From the NCBI RefSeq assembly GCF_900155655.1, contig NZ_LT706987.1, positions 2,461,466 through 2,525,465 on the forward strand: 64,000 nucleotides of DNA. The letters run 5' to 3'. The translations under genes were made by a program, and so were the position numbers. Below the pieces are notes generated by a model. That model was given only the letters and a program-made list of their open reading frames with translations, had not been told where the DNA came from and did no database searches. The DNA is from Prevotella ihumii (lineage in GTDB: Bacteria > Bacteroidota > Bacteroidia > Bacteroidales > Bacteroidaceae). Below are positions 1-7,940 of this stretch, in pieces. How positions within the stretch are numbered: the first letter of the stretch is position 1; every line of letters begins with the position of its first letter.

Positions 1-66
1 CAAGATGCTGCTAACTATCTTGAGGAATTGAAAGAAGAAGGGATAATGATTGAAGAGATAATTTAA
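1..66 (+). CDS. 3' end of an unidentified protein-coding gene
   Basis: An open frame enters from the left edge and ends at a TAA at 64-66. The 21 visible residues end EEGIMIEEII and are acidic and helix-like. This is too little to assign a family. It converges with the glycosyltransferase gene ending at 135, with a GTC-GAC hairpin between the two ends. Confidence 0.5.
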   Translation, partial: QDAANYLEELKEEGIMIEEII

Positions 67-80
67 CAAGAAAGTAAGCT

Positions 81-127
81 TTGTCGGACGAGTCGGATGT
101 GTCAGACAAGTCAGACAAGTCCGACAA
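81..127. repeat. GTCSGAC-type hairpin between convergent genes
   Basis: TTGTCGGAC at 81-89 is the reverse complement of GTCCGACAA at 119-127, and the interior is 9-bp GTC(G/A)GACNN units. This is the short, armless form of the palindrome family found throughout the window. Its position between convergent 3' ends suggests it may act as a terminator, which is an inference. Confidence 0.7.
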
Positions 128-134
128 TAGTGAT

Positions 135-1178
135 TTAGCTTTTCAGCACAACTTGCACTATTTGCTTAGGCTCAATGGTTTGCATACACGCAAAGTCGCC
201 CCTATGGCAAGGCTTATTGCCGAACACCGAACAAGGGCGGCACGTCAGATTGTGGTTCTGAATGACATCGTCAACCGACTGTCCCCAACCTAAGAAACCG
301 CAATAAGGGTGAGTTGCGCCCCAAATACTTACAACACGAGTATCGACCAATGAAGCCAAATGCATATTGGCACTGTCCATTGATACCATCGTGTCTAAAT
401 GACTCATAAGGATTAGTTCTTCGTTAAGACCACGCAACACCTCCGAAGCACAGGTGCAACGTGCATACTTCTTAGCCCATTGGTTAAGAATAGCTTTCTC
501 TTCTTTCCCCCCACCAAAGAAGAAAAGGCGTAGTTGGGGCTGTTTCTCTACCAACATTCTGACCACTTCTTCCATCTTTTCTTTAGGATACATCTTGCCT
601 CCGTGGGCAGCAAATGGAGCTATGCCTATCCATAGTTCGCCCTCGTGTTTCTCGCCTATTGCGGTAGGAAGGCTTGACAATAGGTTTTCGCCATTGTGGA
701 AGATGGTTTTAAAATCGGGTGTGATGGGGTATCCTAACTTGCTGAATACATCTATATAATTTTGAAACGATGTAGGCTGCTGCACCATCACTTTGTTTTG
801 CTTCCTACACAGACGGCGTTTACCGCTTTTATGCTTGTTGATATGAGCTGTTTTCACCCCACTAAGAAACAAGCCCGTACGAATAACCTTAGTTCTCAGC
901 ACATTGTGCAAGTCGGCAACGGCAGAAGGCTGTTTTGCAAAAACTCTACCATACAATCGCTTCAGACCCTTTGCACCTTTGTGTTCGCCCTTGAGATCGG
1001 CATCGATAAAGTCGACATTCTTAGGCATAAATTGAAAGAAGGCACGTGCAAACGGACGCGAAAGTACGCTAATTCGCAAATTAGGGTACTTTCGTGCTAA
1101 AGCATCAACAACGGGAACGGTCATAGCAACATCGCCCATTGCCGATAAACGAATAATAATGATGTGGTCTTTCTTCAA
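135..1178 (-). CDS. Glycosyltransferase family 9 (heptosyltransferase-like) protein
   Basis: The 347-residue product begins MKKDHIIIIRLSAMGDV, the usual N-terminus of GT9 heptosyltransferase (WaaF/RfaF) relatives. The C-terminal half keeps a nucleotide-sugar-site pattern (MVSMDSANMHLASLVDTRVV, then SIWGATHP). GT9 enzymes use ADP-heptose or related donors at the cytoplasmic face to build lipopolysaccharide core; the exact donor and acceptor cannot be read here. A cysteine cluster near the C-terminus (NLTCRPCSVFGNKPCHRG) is typical of the Bacteroidota subgroup. It lies 2 bp downstream of the DUF4254 gene and is surely co-transcribed with it. Confidence 0.85.
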   Translation of the reverse strand: MKKDHIIIIRLSAMGDVAMTVPVVDALARKYPNLRISVLSRPFARAFFQFMPKNVDFIDADLKGEHKGAKGLKRLYGRVFAKQPSAVADLHNVLRTKVIRTGLFLSGVKTAHINKHKSGKRRLCRKQNKVMVQQPTSFQNYIDVFSKLGYPITPDFKTIFHNGENLLSSLPTAIGEKHEGELWIGIAPFAAHGGKMYPKEKMEEVVRMLVEKQPQLRLFFFGGGKEEKAILNQWAKKYARCTCASEVLRGLNEELILMSHLDTMVSMDSANMHLASLVDTRVVSIWGATHPYCGFLGWGQSVDDVIQNHNLTCRPCSVFGNKPCHRGDFACMQTIEPKQIVQVVLKS

Positions 1179-1180
1179 CT

Positions 1181-1783
1181 TTACTTCTTGTAAAGAATTG
1201 GGTTGGTTGAAGGGTCGTTGTACATTTTCATCTGTCTGTACACCTTCATATATTTACGTCCAGCCTTTATATCTTCCAACAATTGGTCGATAGCACTGCC
1301 CAAATCTACCTGCTGTTCTAAAAGAATGTTGAGCTTACCCTTACATTTCTCAATGTGTTCAGCCGAAGCATCGGTGCGCTCAGCTTGCTCTTTCATATGG
1401 TAAATTTTGAGTGCGAGGATAGAAAGGCGGTCTACTGCCCACGCTGGACTTTCGGTATTGATAGTTGCATCTTCAGCCACTTTCACATCAGAGTAAAGCT
1501 GACGGAAGTAAGAGTCTATCTGTTCCACCAAGTCGGTGCGGTCTTGATTAGAGCGGTCTATGCGTCTTTTAAGACTCATACCCTCTTCTGGCGCAATGTG
1601 TGGGTCGCGTATAAGGTCTTCAAAGTGCCACTGAACAGTGTCAATCCAGCACTTCAGATACAAGCGATTTTCGATAGAGTCTCTATCGTAAGGATTATTG
1701 ATAGGTGTGTCTACATTGTCCGTGATGTGGTAATCACGAATGGCTTGACTAAAAATCTCGTTACATTGCTCTGTAAATGACAT
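1181..1783 (-). CDS. DUF4254 domain-containing protein
   Basis: This 200-residue, charged and largely helical protein has no signal peptide or membrane segment. The N-terminal pattern (FSQAIRDYH ... NNPYD ... WHFEDLIRDP) is that of DUF4254, a Bacteroidota family of unknown function commonly placed next to GT9 glycosyltransferase genes, as here. A role in surface-glycan assembly is inferred only from that pairing. The ATG at 1783 follows a well-formed promoter at 1807-1838. The stop is 2 bp before the glycosyltransferase start. Confidence 0.8.
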   Translation of the reverse strand: MSFTEQCNEIFSQAIRDYHITDNVDTPINNPYDRDSIENRLYLKCWIDTVQWHFEDLIRDPHIAPEEGMSLKRRIDRSNQDRTDLVEQIDSYFRQLYSDVKVAEDATINTESPAWAVDRLSILALKIYHMKEQAERTDASAEHIEKCKGKLNILLEQQVDLGSAIDQLLEDIKAGRKYMKVYRQMKMYNDPSTNPILYKK

Positions 1784-1806
1784 CTTTTTTATGTTTTAAT
1801 TTTTTG

Positions 1807-1838
1807 CAAATATAATCTAAATAAATGATATAAGCAAA
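1807..1838 (-). promoter_or_regulatory. Bacteroidota-type promoter for the DUF4254-GT9 operon
   Basis: Read on the minus strand this is TTTG, a 20-bp spacer, then TATATTTG, matching the Bacteroidota primary sigma consensus (TTTG about 20 bp before TAnnTTTG). The ATG lies 23 bp downstream. Confidence 0.65.
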
Positions 1839-1887
1839 ATTATTTTTACTTATTTTAACTTCGCAAAACTTATTTTTGAGGGCTTAT

Positions 1888-2688
1888 TTATTGTTTCGGA
1901 TTTATCTCACTTCTTATCTTTGTATAGAACTGGTCTAATATTTCCAACATATCATCTGGAAGGTAAGCAAATGTACGTTCCACCATCCAGTCGGGTATGC
2001 CATAGTAAGCCTCAGCCACAGACCCTGCTATGCACGCCTTTGTGTCGGTGTCGCCATCGCACATCACTGCCAAACGAATGGTTTCTTCAAAGTTGTTGGC
2101 GTCTATAAAGCAACGTAAAGCCATCGGAACGGTCTCTTGACAAGTGGCGTCAAAGTGGCCTTGTGCCCCTATTTTCAAGATGTCTTTCATCGGAGGTATC
2201 TCGTATTGGAAGAACTTTTGTACCTTTCGTTCTATTTCGGGTTTGGTAAAACGCATGTGTCTGAGCCAACTTATCACCTCTGCGATACATTGTGCGCCCT
2301 TTATACCTTCAGGGTGGTTGTGCGTAACAACAGCACTTCGCTCGGCTTCGCCTATCACTTCTTCCCAGTCAGAGTAAAGCCAGCCTATCGGACTGACACG
2401 CATTGCCGATCCATTGCCAAATGAGTTCATGGGTTGAGGGTCGTCCGAAGCGAGCCATTGGGCAAACATATTGCCGTAAGCACCCATCGGGTCGGGGTAA
2501 CGGTTACACCAATCACGCAGTGCATCTTTATATTCACGACCATTGAGCACAGCATCTGCTATTGCTACGGTGCAGATGGTGTCGTCGGTGTATGAACATT
2601 CTGAAGTAAATAGTTCGAAGTCTCTCTTCGGTGCAGCTCCAAATTCGAAGCGTGAACCTACAATGTCGCCAATGATTGCTCCAAGCAT
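1888..2688 (-). CDS. ADP-ribosylglycohydrolase (DraG/ARH) family protein
   Basis: The 266-residue cytoplasmic protein carries the metal-binding signatures of the family: GAIIGDIVGSRFE at the N-terminus, YTDDT near residue 33 and CDGDTDTKACIAGSVAEA near residue 210. Family members use two Mg2+ ions to hydrolyse ADP-ribose from proteins or small molecules; the substrate here is unknown. All metal ligands visible in the motifs are intact. The gene follows tRNA-Arg by 31 bp on the same strand and may be transcribed with it. Confidence 0.88.
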   Translation of the reverse strand: MLGAIIGDIVGSRFEFGAAPKRDFELFTSECSYTDDTICTVAIADAVLNGREYKDALRDWCNRYPDPMGAYGNMFAQWLASDDPQPMNSFGNGSAMRVSPIGWLYSDWEEVIGEAERSAVVTHNHPEGIKGAQCIAEVISWLRHMRFTKPEIERKVQKFFQYEIPPMKDILKIGAQGHFDATCQETVPMALRCFIDANNFEETIRLAVMCDGDTDTKACIAGSVAEAYYGIPDWMVERTFAYLPDDMLEILDQFYTKIRSEINPKQ

Positions 2689-2719
2689 ATTAAGATAATT
2701 AGATTTGTTTTTTTAATTG

Positions 2720-2791
2720 TACCCCCGATGAGAATCGAACTCATATTTCAGCTTTAGGAGAGCCGTGTTCTATCCATTGAACTACAAGGGC
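2720..2791 (-). tRNA. tRNA-Arg (anticodon CCT)
   Basis: The minus strand folds into a standard 72-nt cloverleaf: acceptor GCCCTTG/CGGGGGT, D stem GTTC/GAAC, anticodon stem CGGCT/AGCTG with loop CTCCTAA, T stem ATGAG/CTCAT with loop TTCGATT, and discriminator A. The anticodon CCT reads AGG. CCA is not encoded. It lies just upstream of the ADP-ribosylglycohydrolase gene. Confidence 0.93.
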
Positions 2792-2840
2792 ATTGGTAAT
2801 TATACGTAAAGATAGTGCAAGCAAGGGTAAAGTTTTAAAT

Positions 2841-2912
2841 GTAGGGGCGTGATTTATCACGTTCCACGCACCTAACTTTCACCATAAGGAACTCGATAAA
2901 TCGAGCCCCTAC
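2841..2912. repeat. Imperfect palindrome with GTAGGGGC ends
   Basis: The left arm GTAGGGGC-GTGATTTATCAC-GTTCC pairs with the right arm GGAAC-TCGATAAATCGA-GCCCCTAC around a loop of about 22 nt. Each arm has its own small internal palindrome (GTGATTTATCAC, TCGATAAATCGA). Related half-copies occur at about 26882-26932 and 27010-27041. No coding potential is seen in the 245 bp between the tRNA and the next gene apart from this element. Confidence 0.7.
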
Positions 2913-3036
2913 ACGTTGCAAGTGCAGCTATATCTTATGCAAAGGTAGCTAAAAAATATGTTTTATATGATTTTCTTGTTCTTTTTTTACGTATCCTTTA
3001 AACTTTTATACTCTTTTCTTAGTCTTAGAGAAAGTT

Positions 3037-5553
3037 ATGAAAAGGGTAAAAATGATTTTGATGTTGCTCGTAATAGTTACGATGGCAGCATATTCGCAAG
3101 GAAGTGTAAAGGGACGCATAATAGACAAAAAGTCGAATATGGGCTTAGAGTTTATTAATATTGCAATCCGCAAAGCAGGTGCTGAAAAGATATTCAAAGG
3201 AGCTATTTCTGATATGGAGGGCAACTTTATTATCAAGGATTTGCCCAATGGCGACTATTCCTTGACAGCAAGTTTTTTAGGTTATAAAGACTTGGTAAAG
3301 ACCTTTATAGTTTCAGACAAGAAGGCTGACTATAATTTCATCGCACTTTACCTTGCCGAAGATACAAAGGCACTCGACGAGGTTGTGATAACTGCCCAAC
3401 GTTCGGAAATGAAATTGGAGGTAGACCGCAAGACTTTCAATGTTGACCAACAAATAGCCAACGTTGGCGGAGTGGCTTCAGACGTATTAGAAAACATTCC
3501 AAGCGTAGAAGTAGACAATGATGGTAATGTGTCGCTTCGAGGCAATTCCAGCGTAGAAGTGTGGATTAACGGCAAAGCCTCTGGTATGACAAGCGACAAT
3601 CGTGCCGAAATACTACAACAATTGCCAGCCGAAAGCATCGAAAAGGTAGAGGTTATAGACAATCCAAGTTCAAAATTCTCGGCTGAAGGGTCGGCAGGTA
3701 TCATCAATATCATCTTGAAAAAGAACCGCAAGGCAGGTTATTATGGTGGTGTTCAGGCAGGTGCAAACAGCCGTGGCGGTGCTAACACCTCATTCAACAT
3801 CAATTATAATAGCTCGTTGGTAGATGCTTACTTCAACATAGGTTATCGCCACAGAAAGAATACAGGTGGTGCATTGAGCCGACAGACCTATACCAACAGC
3901 AACACTTATCAAAACTATGACACCGAAAACTCACGTCGGGGCAACAATCTCTTTACCCGTGCAGGACTTACCCTCCACGCTACAAAGAAAGACGACTTTT
4001 CCCTCGCAGGTATGTTTATGCTCGGTGGTGGTTCGAGCAACAACTTCACACCTTATCATTATGGTACGATAGGAATGCCTTTCGACTCACGAATAATGTA
4101 CAGAGGTACAAATACCAAAAACGATATGCGTATGCTGCACGGCGACTTTGGCTATCGTCATAGTTTCAGCGAGAAACATACCATCGATTTTACTGTAGGT
4201 TACGACCGATGGAAGATGGACAATGACAACATCTACCGCGACTCTGTAGCTTACTTTGATGAAGCTGGCAAACCCGACTACACACGTCCTACAACCCAAT
4301 CATACCAATCGCGCCCAATGCACGTCAACAATAGCTCGTGGGAGGTGAAGCTCGACTACGAAAACCAAATCTCTAAGGCTTTCCGTCTACAAGCTGGTTA
4401 TCAGGGAAACTTCTCAAAAGAGAACACACCACAAGAAAGTTTTGTTGACCCAAATCACTGGGCAGAAACTGATGTTGTGGAAGATGAGGCTTACTTCAAT
4501 CGTTTTATCTACAAGAACGATACACACGCACTTTACCTCACAACAGCCTATAACTTCGGAAAATTTGGCTTAATGGCGGGCTTGCGTGGTGAATACTGGC
4601 GCATAAACACAGAAAGCTACTCTTACGCACAAGAGCATAACCCTGCGTTGCGCAACGCTCCTTTCAAGAAGGACTATTTCCAGCTTTTCCCAAGTGTATT
4701 TATGAGTTATCAGCTCACAAAGGACGACCAACTACAATTGAACTACACCCGTCGTTTGCGCCGTCCTTGGGGAGGTCAGCTCAACTCTTTCCGCAACACA
4801 AGCGATGCTACAGTGGTATCGTTTGGTAATCCGTTGCTCACACCAGAATACAGCAATTCGTTCTCGTTCAACTATCTTCACACTTGGACACAACACTCGT
4901 TGTTGCTCTCAGCTTACTATCGTCCAACTACCGACGTGATGCAACGTATCACCTACCGCAATGCAGCAGACGGAAAACTTTATCAAACCTCGTTCAACGT
5001 AGCCAAGAGTCAGGCAACGGGTCTTGAAATTACGGCAAAGAACAAGCTGTTCCGCATACTCGACCTTAGCACCTCTGCCAACTTCTACTACTACAAATTG
5101 GACGGTTTCGACTTCAATATAGAGGGACAAAACATACACGGTGCAGGCAATAGCAACTTTAGTTGGAACGCAAGAATGCAAGCCAGCGTAATGTTGCCTT
5201 ACGATATGTCGTTCCAAGTAACAGGCAATTACAACAGCCGACAAACCGTAGCGCAGGGCTATCGTAAAGGTAGCGGAAGGGTGGACTTAGGTTTCCGCAA
5301 GAGTTTCTTCAACAAGCAGTTTGTTGTAGCCCTCAATTGCCGCGACTTGTTGGACACTCGCCGACAAAAAACCTACATCAACAGCGATGCCTTCACACGT
5401 TATCAAGAGAGTTGGCACTCGGGTCGTCGCTTCCGCATCACCCTAACTTGGAACTTCGGAAACACAAAGAAACAAAAAAATCGTCACCAGAATAACGACG
5501 CTGAAGACGACTTCAACACTGGTGGATACGGAAACGATATGGGTGAAGAATAA
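3037..5553 (+). CDS. Outer-membrane beta-barrel receptor (TonB-receptor-like, carboxypeptidase-regulatory-like N-terminus)
   Basis: The 838-residue precursor starts with a signal peptide (residues 1 to about 21), followed by a carboxypeptidase-regulatory-like fold (GSVKGRIIDKKSNMGLEF ... GNFIIKDLPNGDYSLTASFLGY, about 22-115). A plug-like domain follows (EVVITAQRSEMKLEVDRK ... DVLENIPSVEVDNDGNVSLRG, about 120-230), then a long beta-barrel of the OMP_b-brl_3 type. Such proteins sit in the outer membrane and may bind or import a ligand; the ligand is unknown. The start at 3037 is chosen because it gives the signal peptide. The gene is monocistronic and followed by a strong terminator. Confidence 0.85.
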   Translation: MKRVKMILMLLVIVTMAAYSQGSVKGRIIDKKSNMGLEFINIAIRKAGAEKIFKGAISDMEGNFIIKDLPNGDYSLTASFLGYKDLVKTFIVSDKKADYNFIALYLAEDTKALDEVVITAQRSEMKLEVDRKTFNVDQQIANVGGVASDVLENIPSVEVDNDGNVSLRGNSSVEVWINGKASGMTSDNRAEILQQLPAESIEKVEVIDNPSSKFSAEGSAGIINIILKKNRKAGYYGGVQAGANSRGGANTSFNINYNSSLVDAYFNIGYRHRKNTGGALSRQTYTNSNTYQNYDTENSRRGNNLFTRAGLTLHATKKDDFSLAGMFMLGGGSSNNFTPYHYGTIGMPFDSRIMYRGTNTKNDMRMLHGDFGYRHSFSEKHTIDFTVGYDRWKMDNDNIYRDSVAYFDEAGKPDYTRPTTQSYQSRPMHVNNSSWEVKLDYENQISKAFRLQAGYQGNFSKENTPQESFVDPNHWAETDVVEDEAYFNRFIYKNDTHALYLTTAYNFGKFGLMAGLRGEYWRINTESYSYAQEHNPALRNAPFKKDYFQLFPSVFMSYQLTKDDQLQLNYTRRLRRPWGGQLNSFRNTSDATVVSFGNPLLTPEYSNSFSFNYLHTWTQHSLLLSAYYRPTTDVMQRITYRNAADGKLYQTSFNVAKSQATGLEITAKNKLFRILDLSTSANFYYYKLDGFDFNIEGQNIHGAGNSNFSWNARMQASVMLPYDMSFQVTGNYNSRQTVAQGYRKGSGRVDLGFRKSFFNKQFVVALNCRDLLDTRRQKTYINSDAFTRYQESWHSGRRFRITLTWNFGNTKKQKNRHQNNDAEDDFNTGGYGNDMGEE

Positions 5554-5589
5554 ATATTACAGAAATTTTAGATTGAAGTTTTTTTAGGA

Positions 5590-5627
5590 CAAAGGGTGTA
5601 TCAGCGATGGTACACCCTTTGTTTGTT
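5590..5627 (+). terminator. Rho-independent terminator after the beta-barrel gene
   Basis: CAAAGGGTGTA (5590-5600) pairs perfectly over 11 bp with TACACCCTTTG (5611-5621). A 10-nt loop separates the arms and the T-rich GTTTGTTTTA follows. Confidence 0.85.
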
Positions 5628-5665
5628 TTACACCAATCGTAGTTTATACAGCCGTCCAAGTTGTA

Positions 5666-5690
5666 TAACCCAAATCGTCATTAGACCAGT
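5666..5690. repeat. Decayed single arm of the CCCAAATCGG palindrome family
   Basis: The left-arm sequence AACCCAAATCGTCATTAG (one base deleted against the consensus) occurs with no matching right arm nearby. Just downstream, at 5731-5746, GAGATGTCTTTTAGAT matches the inside of the long-arm element at 41826-41846 in reverse complement. This suggests a truncated copy of that variant. Confidence 0.5.
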
Positions 5691-5740
5691 TTAGGGCTTG
5701 TTTATCTATTTACCGAAACTTATGAGATGTCTTTTAGATT

Positions 5741-6271
5741 ATTCCAATGGGTTTGTTCTTATGCTGATTTAACATTTGAAATCCGCAAATAGAATTATTC
5801 GATATTTCTTATTATATGTTCTAAATCTCTTTTGATGGTATTAGGGAAAGCCAAAGGTCAACTTTGACAATGCCAAACATATATGTTTTACCACCTCAAC
5901 CTTGATGTTTGGCAAAGCTAAAGTTGAACTTTTACCTTCTAAAACACCACTTAATAGCACTTTTATTGTTCATATTTTTCTTTTATTCGTTCCATATTAC
6001 CACATTCTAAACGCTGTATTCTTGCACACTTTTCTCTATTCATTCATTAATCACTATTAGTCAAAGGTTTACAATTGCACACCCATTTATACCACTTTTG
6101 TGTATCACGCTTCTTTTCAACGCATATACGGGAATTATGAGCCGTGTATTTAACACTTATCCGAAGTAAAACAGAAAAATAGAAAAAGATAAAAGAGAAA
6201 CACGCTATCTATCGAATAAGGTAACAATTGGGATAGTAGCTAAAAAATAAAAATAATTCCGCCAACGGGTT
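5741..6271 (+). repeat. 530-bp non-coding repeat, left copy of an inverted pair
   Basis: The stretch from CCAATGGGTTT to AATTCCGCCAACGGGTT matches the reverse complement of 56999-57526 along its whole length, with scattered substitutions and small indels. It holds an AAACATATATGTTT palindrome and CAAAG..CTTTG units near 5866-5935. No convincing reading frame is conserved. It fills most of the gap between the receptor gene and the porin; a GTC-GAC palindrome and a terminator fill the rest. Confidence 0.75.
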
Positions 6272-6297
6272 AAGCTTATGAGGTACACAGCACAATT

Positions 6298-6386
6298 ATC
6301 CCAAATCGGTCGTTAGACGAGTCAGACGAGTCGGACAAGTCAGACGAGTCGGACAAGTCGGACGGGTCGGACGACCGATTTGGGAT
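6298..6386. repeat. GTCSGAC palindrome element, asymmetric interior
   Basis: The 16-bp arms ATCCCAAATCGGTCGT (6298-6313) and ACGACCGATTTGGGAT (6371-6386) are perfect reverse complements. The interior is about seven units of GTC(A/G)GAC with 2-bp spacers (GA, AA, GG), all reading GTCRGAC on the plus strand. Unlike other copies, the inner array does not fold back on itself. Confidence 0.85.
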
Positions 6387-6423
6387 TATAAGCTATTATC
6401 CTTGTTCGATAGACCGTTTACGA

Positions 6424-6466
6424 TCAAAAAAATAAGGACTGACCCCTTATATAGAAGTCAGTCCTT
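6424..6466 (-). terminator. Terminator of the glpT-glpQ-porin operon
   Basis: On the minus strand AAGGACTGA (6466-6458) pairs with TCAGTCCTT (6442-6434), followed by ATTTTTTTG. It lies about 85 bp after the porin stop codon. Confidence 0.8.
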
Positions 6467-6548
6467 TCTCATTATTTGGCAGTCGGAAGATATCAAGCCA
6501 AATAACTATTTGTAAAAGTGCACATTTTATAGCACAGCATACGTTGCT

Positions 6549-7889
6549 TTAGAATACAAACTGCATACGAGCCTGTACTTGGTGGAAGTTCTTGTCGTTT
6601 GGCAAGAAGTCTTTGCTAAGATTATGGTAGGTGTAATCGAGCATTACCTGTGCAAACTTGTTGAAGCTATAGTTCAAACCGAGGGTGTAAGAGCGCACTG
6701 CGCCACCGCCAACACTTGTAGAGTTGTATGGCCAGTCTTCCATCTTTCCGTTTGGATAATATTGGTTACGACCTGCTGAGAAGTATTCACCCTTTTCAAT
6801 ATCGTTAAGACCTGTATAGTTGAAACGTGCCACTACTTCAAGCGAACGACCTGTAAGGCCTTTCAAAGTACCATTCTGTGAATCGTAACGATAAGGATTA
6901 CCAAAAATCATATAACCAGCTTCGATATATCCACCGTGGAAGTTGTTAGCGCGAAGTGGGTTTGCTGCTTCCCAAGCACTCAATGTTCCCCAAGTATCAA
7001 TACTGTTGTTGGTAGCATCGAAGAGAGTCTTAGAGTCGCGTTTCTTGGTAACGTGCTTGTAGAGATATTCACCACGTGCAAAGAATTTCTGGTTGTGATA
7101 CAATACTTCTGCACCAGCATCAACTACGTTTTCTGCCCAAGGAAGGCTTGCTGATACAAACGCTTCGTTCTCATCAACAAATGTTTCCATAGTCTGACCA
7201 AGTTTGATGGTCTTCTTCAACACATTCTTTTCGGTGATACCACCACCAACGTGCTGATAACGAACGTTAGCACCTACAGCCAAAGTTTGGTCTTCGGTGG
7301 CGATTGGACGATAGATGTAGCGACCTGCTACTACCACACCATTGAAACCAGCCTCTTGCTTGTTGTACTGGTTTTCAGTAAAGACACCCTGATAAGCCAT
7401 AAACTTATCGTTGTTGTACTTGTACGATACACCGAGCTCACGACCTTCGCCCAAGGCGTTAGCAGCACCTGCACGAGAGATAAAGTGATAGCTGCCAAGC
7501 GATGTATTGCGAGCCATTGTTCCTGCAGGGTCGCTGTAGTATCCACCCTTTATAGCGTGTGTGCCGCCGCGACTATCTTCTTTTGAATATTGAAGGAAGA
7601 TGTTCTTCTGGCTAAACTTGCCTCCTCCGAAACCAAAGTCAGCATAGAAGTACCAGTCTTTGTAATTCAACGAAGTACGGATACGAGCATCAGAGATAGA
7701 CGCACCACTCTTCATCGGTGTGAAATCGGTGTTGTAATAAGCTGCATCAGCCATAAAGCGTGCACCCACGGTAAAGCGGAGGTCTTCTTGCTCGTTGTCG
7801 ATTGTCACCGTAGGTTTAGAATCGAAGTCCTGAGCTGCTGCGCTCATTGCGCAAAGTGCCAAAACAGGCATCAATATATATTTTTTCAT
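6549..7889 (-). CDS. Outer-membrane porin, phosphate-selective porin O/P-like
   Basis: The 446-residue precursor has a signal peptide (MKKYILMPVLALCAMSAAAQ) and repeated amphipathic, aromatic-rich beta strands ending in VQARMQFVF with a terminal phenylalanine, as in outer-membrane barrels. Its overall pattern (LRFTVGARFMADAAYY ... DARIRTSLNYKDWYFYADF) fits the porin O/P family, which passes anionic solutes. It lies downstream of glpQ and glpT, so uptake of glycerol-3-phosphate or glycerophosphodiesters across the outer membrane is a reasonable inference. The family assignment rests on overall pattern only. Confidence 0.72.
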   Translation of the reverse strand: MKKYILMPVLALCAMSAAAQDFDSKPTVTIDNEQEDLRFTVGARFMADAAYYNTDFTPMKSGASISDARIRTSLNYKDWYFYADFGFGGGKFSQKNIFLQYSKEDSRGGTHAIKGGYYSDPAGTMARNTSLGSYHFISRAGAANALGEGRELGVSYKYNNDKFMAYQGVFTENQYNKQEAGFNGVVVAGRYIYRPIATEDQTLAVGANVRYQHVGGGITEKNVLKKTIKLGQTMETFVDENEAFVSASLPWAENVVDAGAEVLYHNQKFFARGEYLYKHVTKKRDSKTLFDATNNSIDTWGTLSAWEAANPLRANNFHGGYIEAGYMIFGNPYRYDSQNGTLKGLTGRSLEVVARFNYTGLNDIEKGEYFSAGRNQYYPNGKMEDWPYNSTSVGGGAVRSYTLGLNYSFNKFAQVMLDYTYHNLSKDFLPNDKNFHQVQARMQFVF

Positions 7890-7940
7890 ATCAATCTTTA
7901 AGTTTGAATATAATTTCTGTTTCTTTGATTTTTACGTTGA

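Noticed and set aside
84-126. Possible CRISPR array (regular short repeats)
   Set aside because: The repeats are 9-bp units with 2-bp variable spacing and no unique spacers, and no cas genes are present. All GTC-GAC arrays fail the CRISPR definition.
81-293. Small plus-strand frame encoding Ser-Asp-Lys repeats
   Set aside because: It is the translation of the GTCSGAC hairpin followed by the antisense of the glycosyltransferase gene. The same pattern arises from the repeats at 56769 on both strands.
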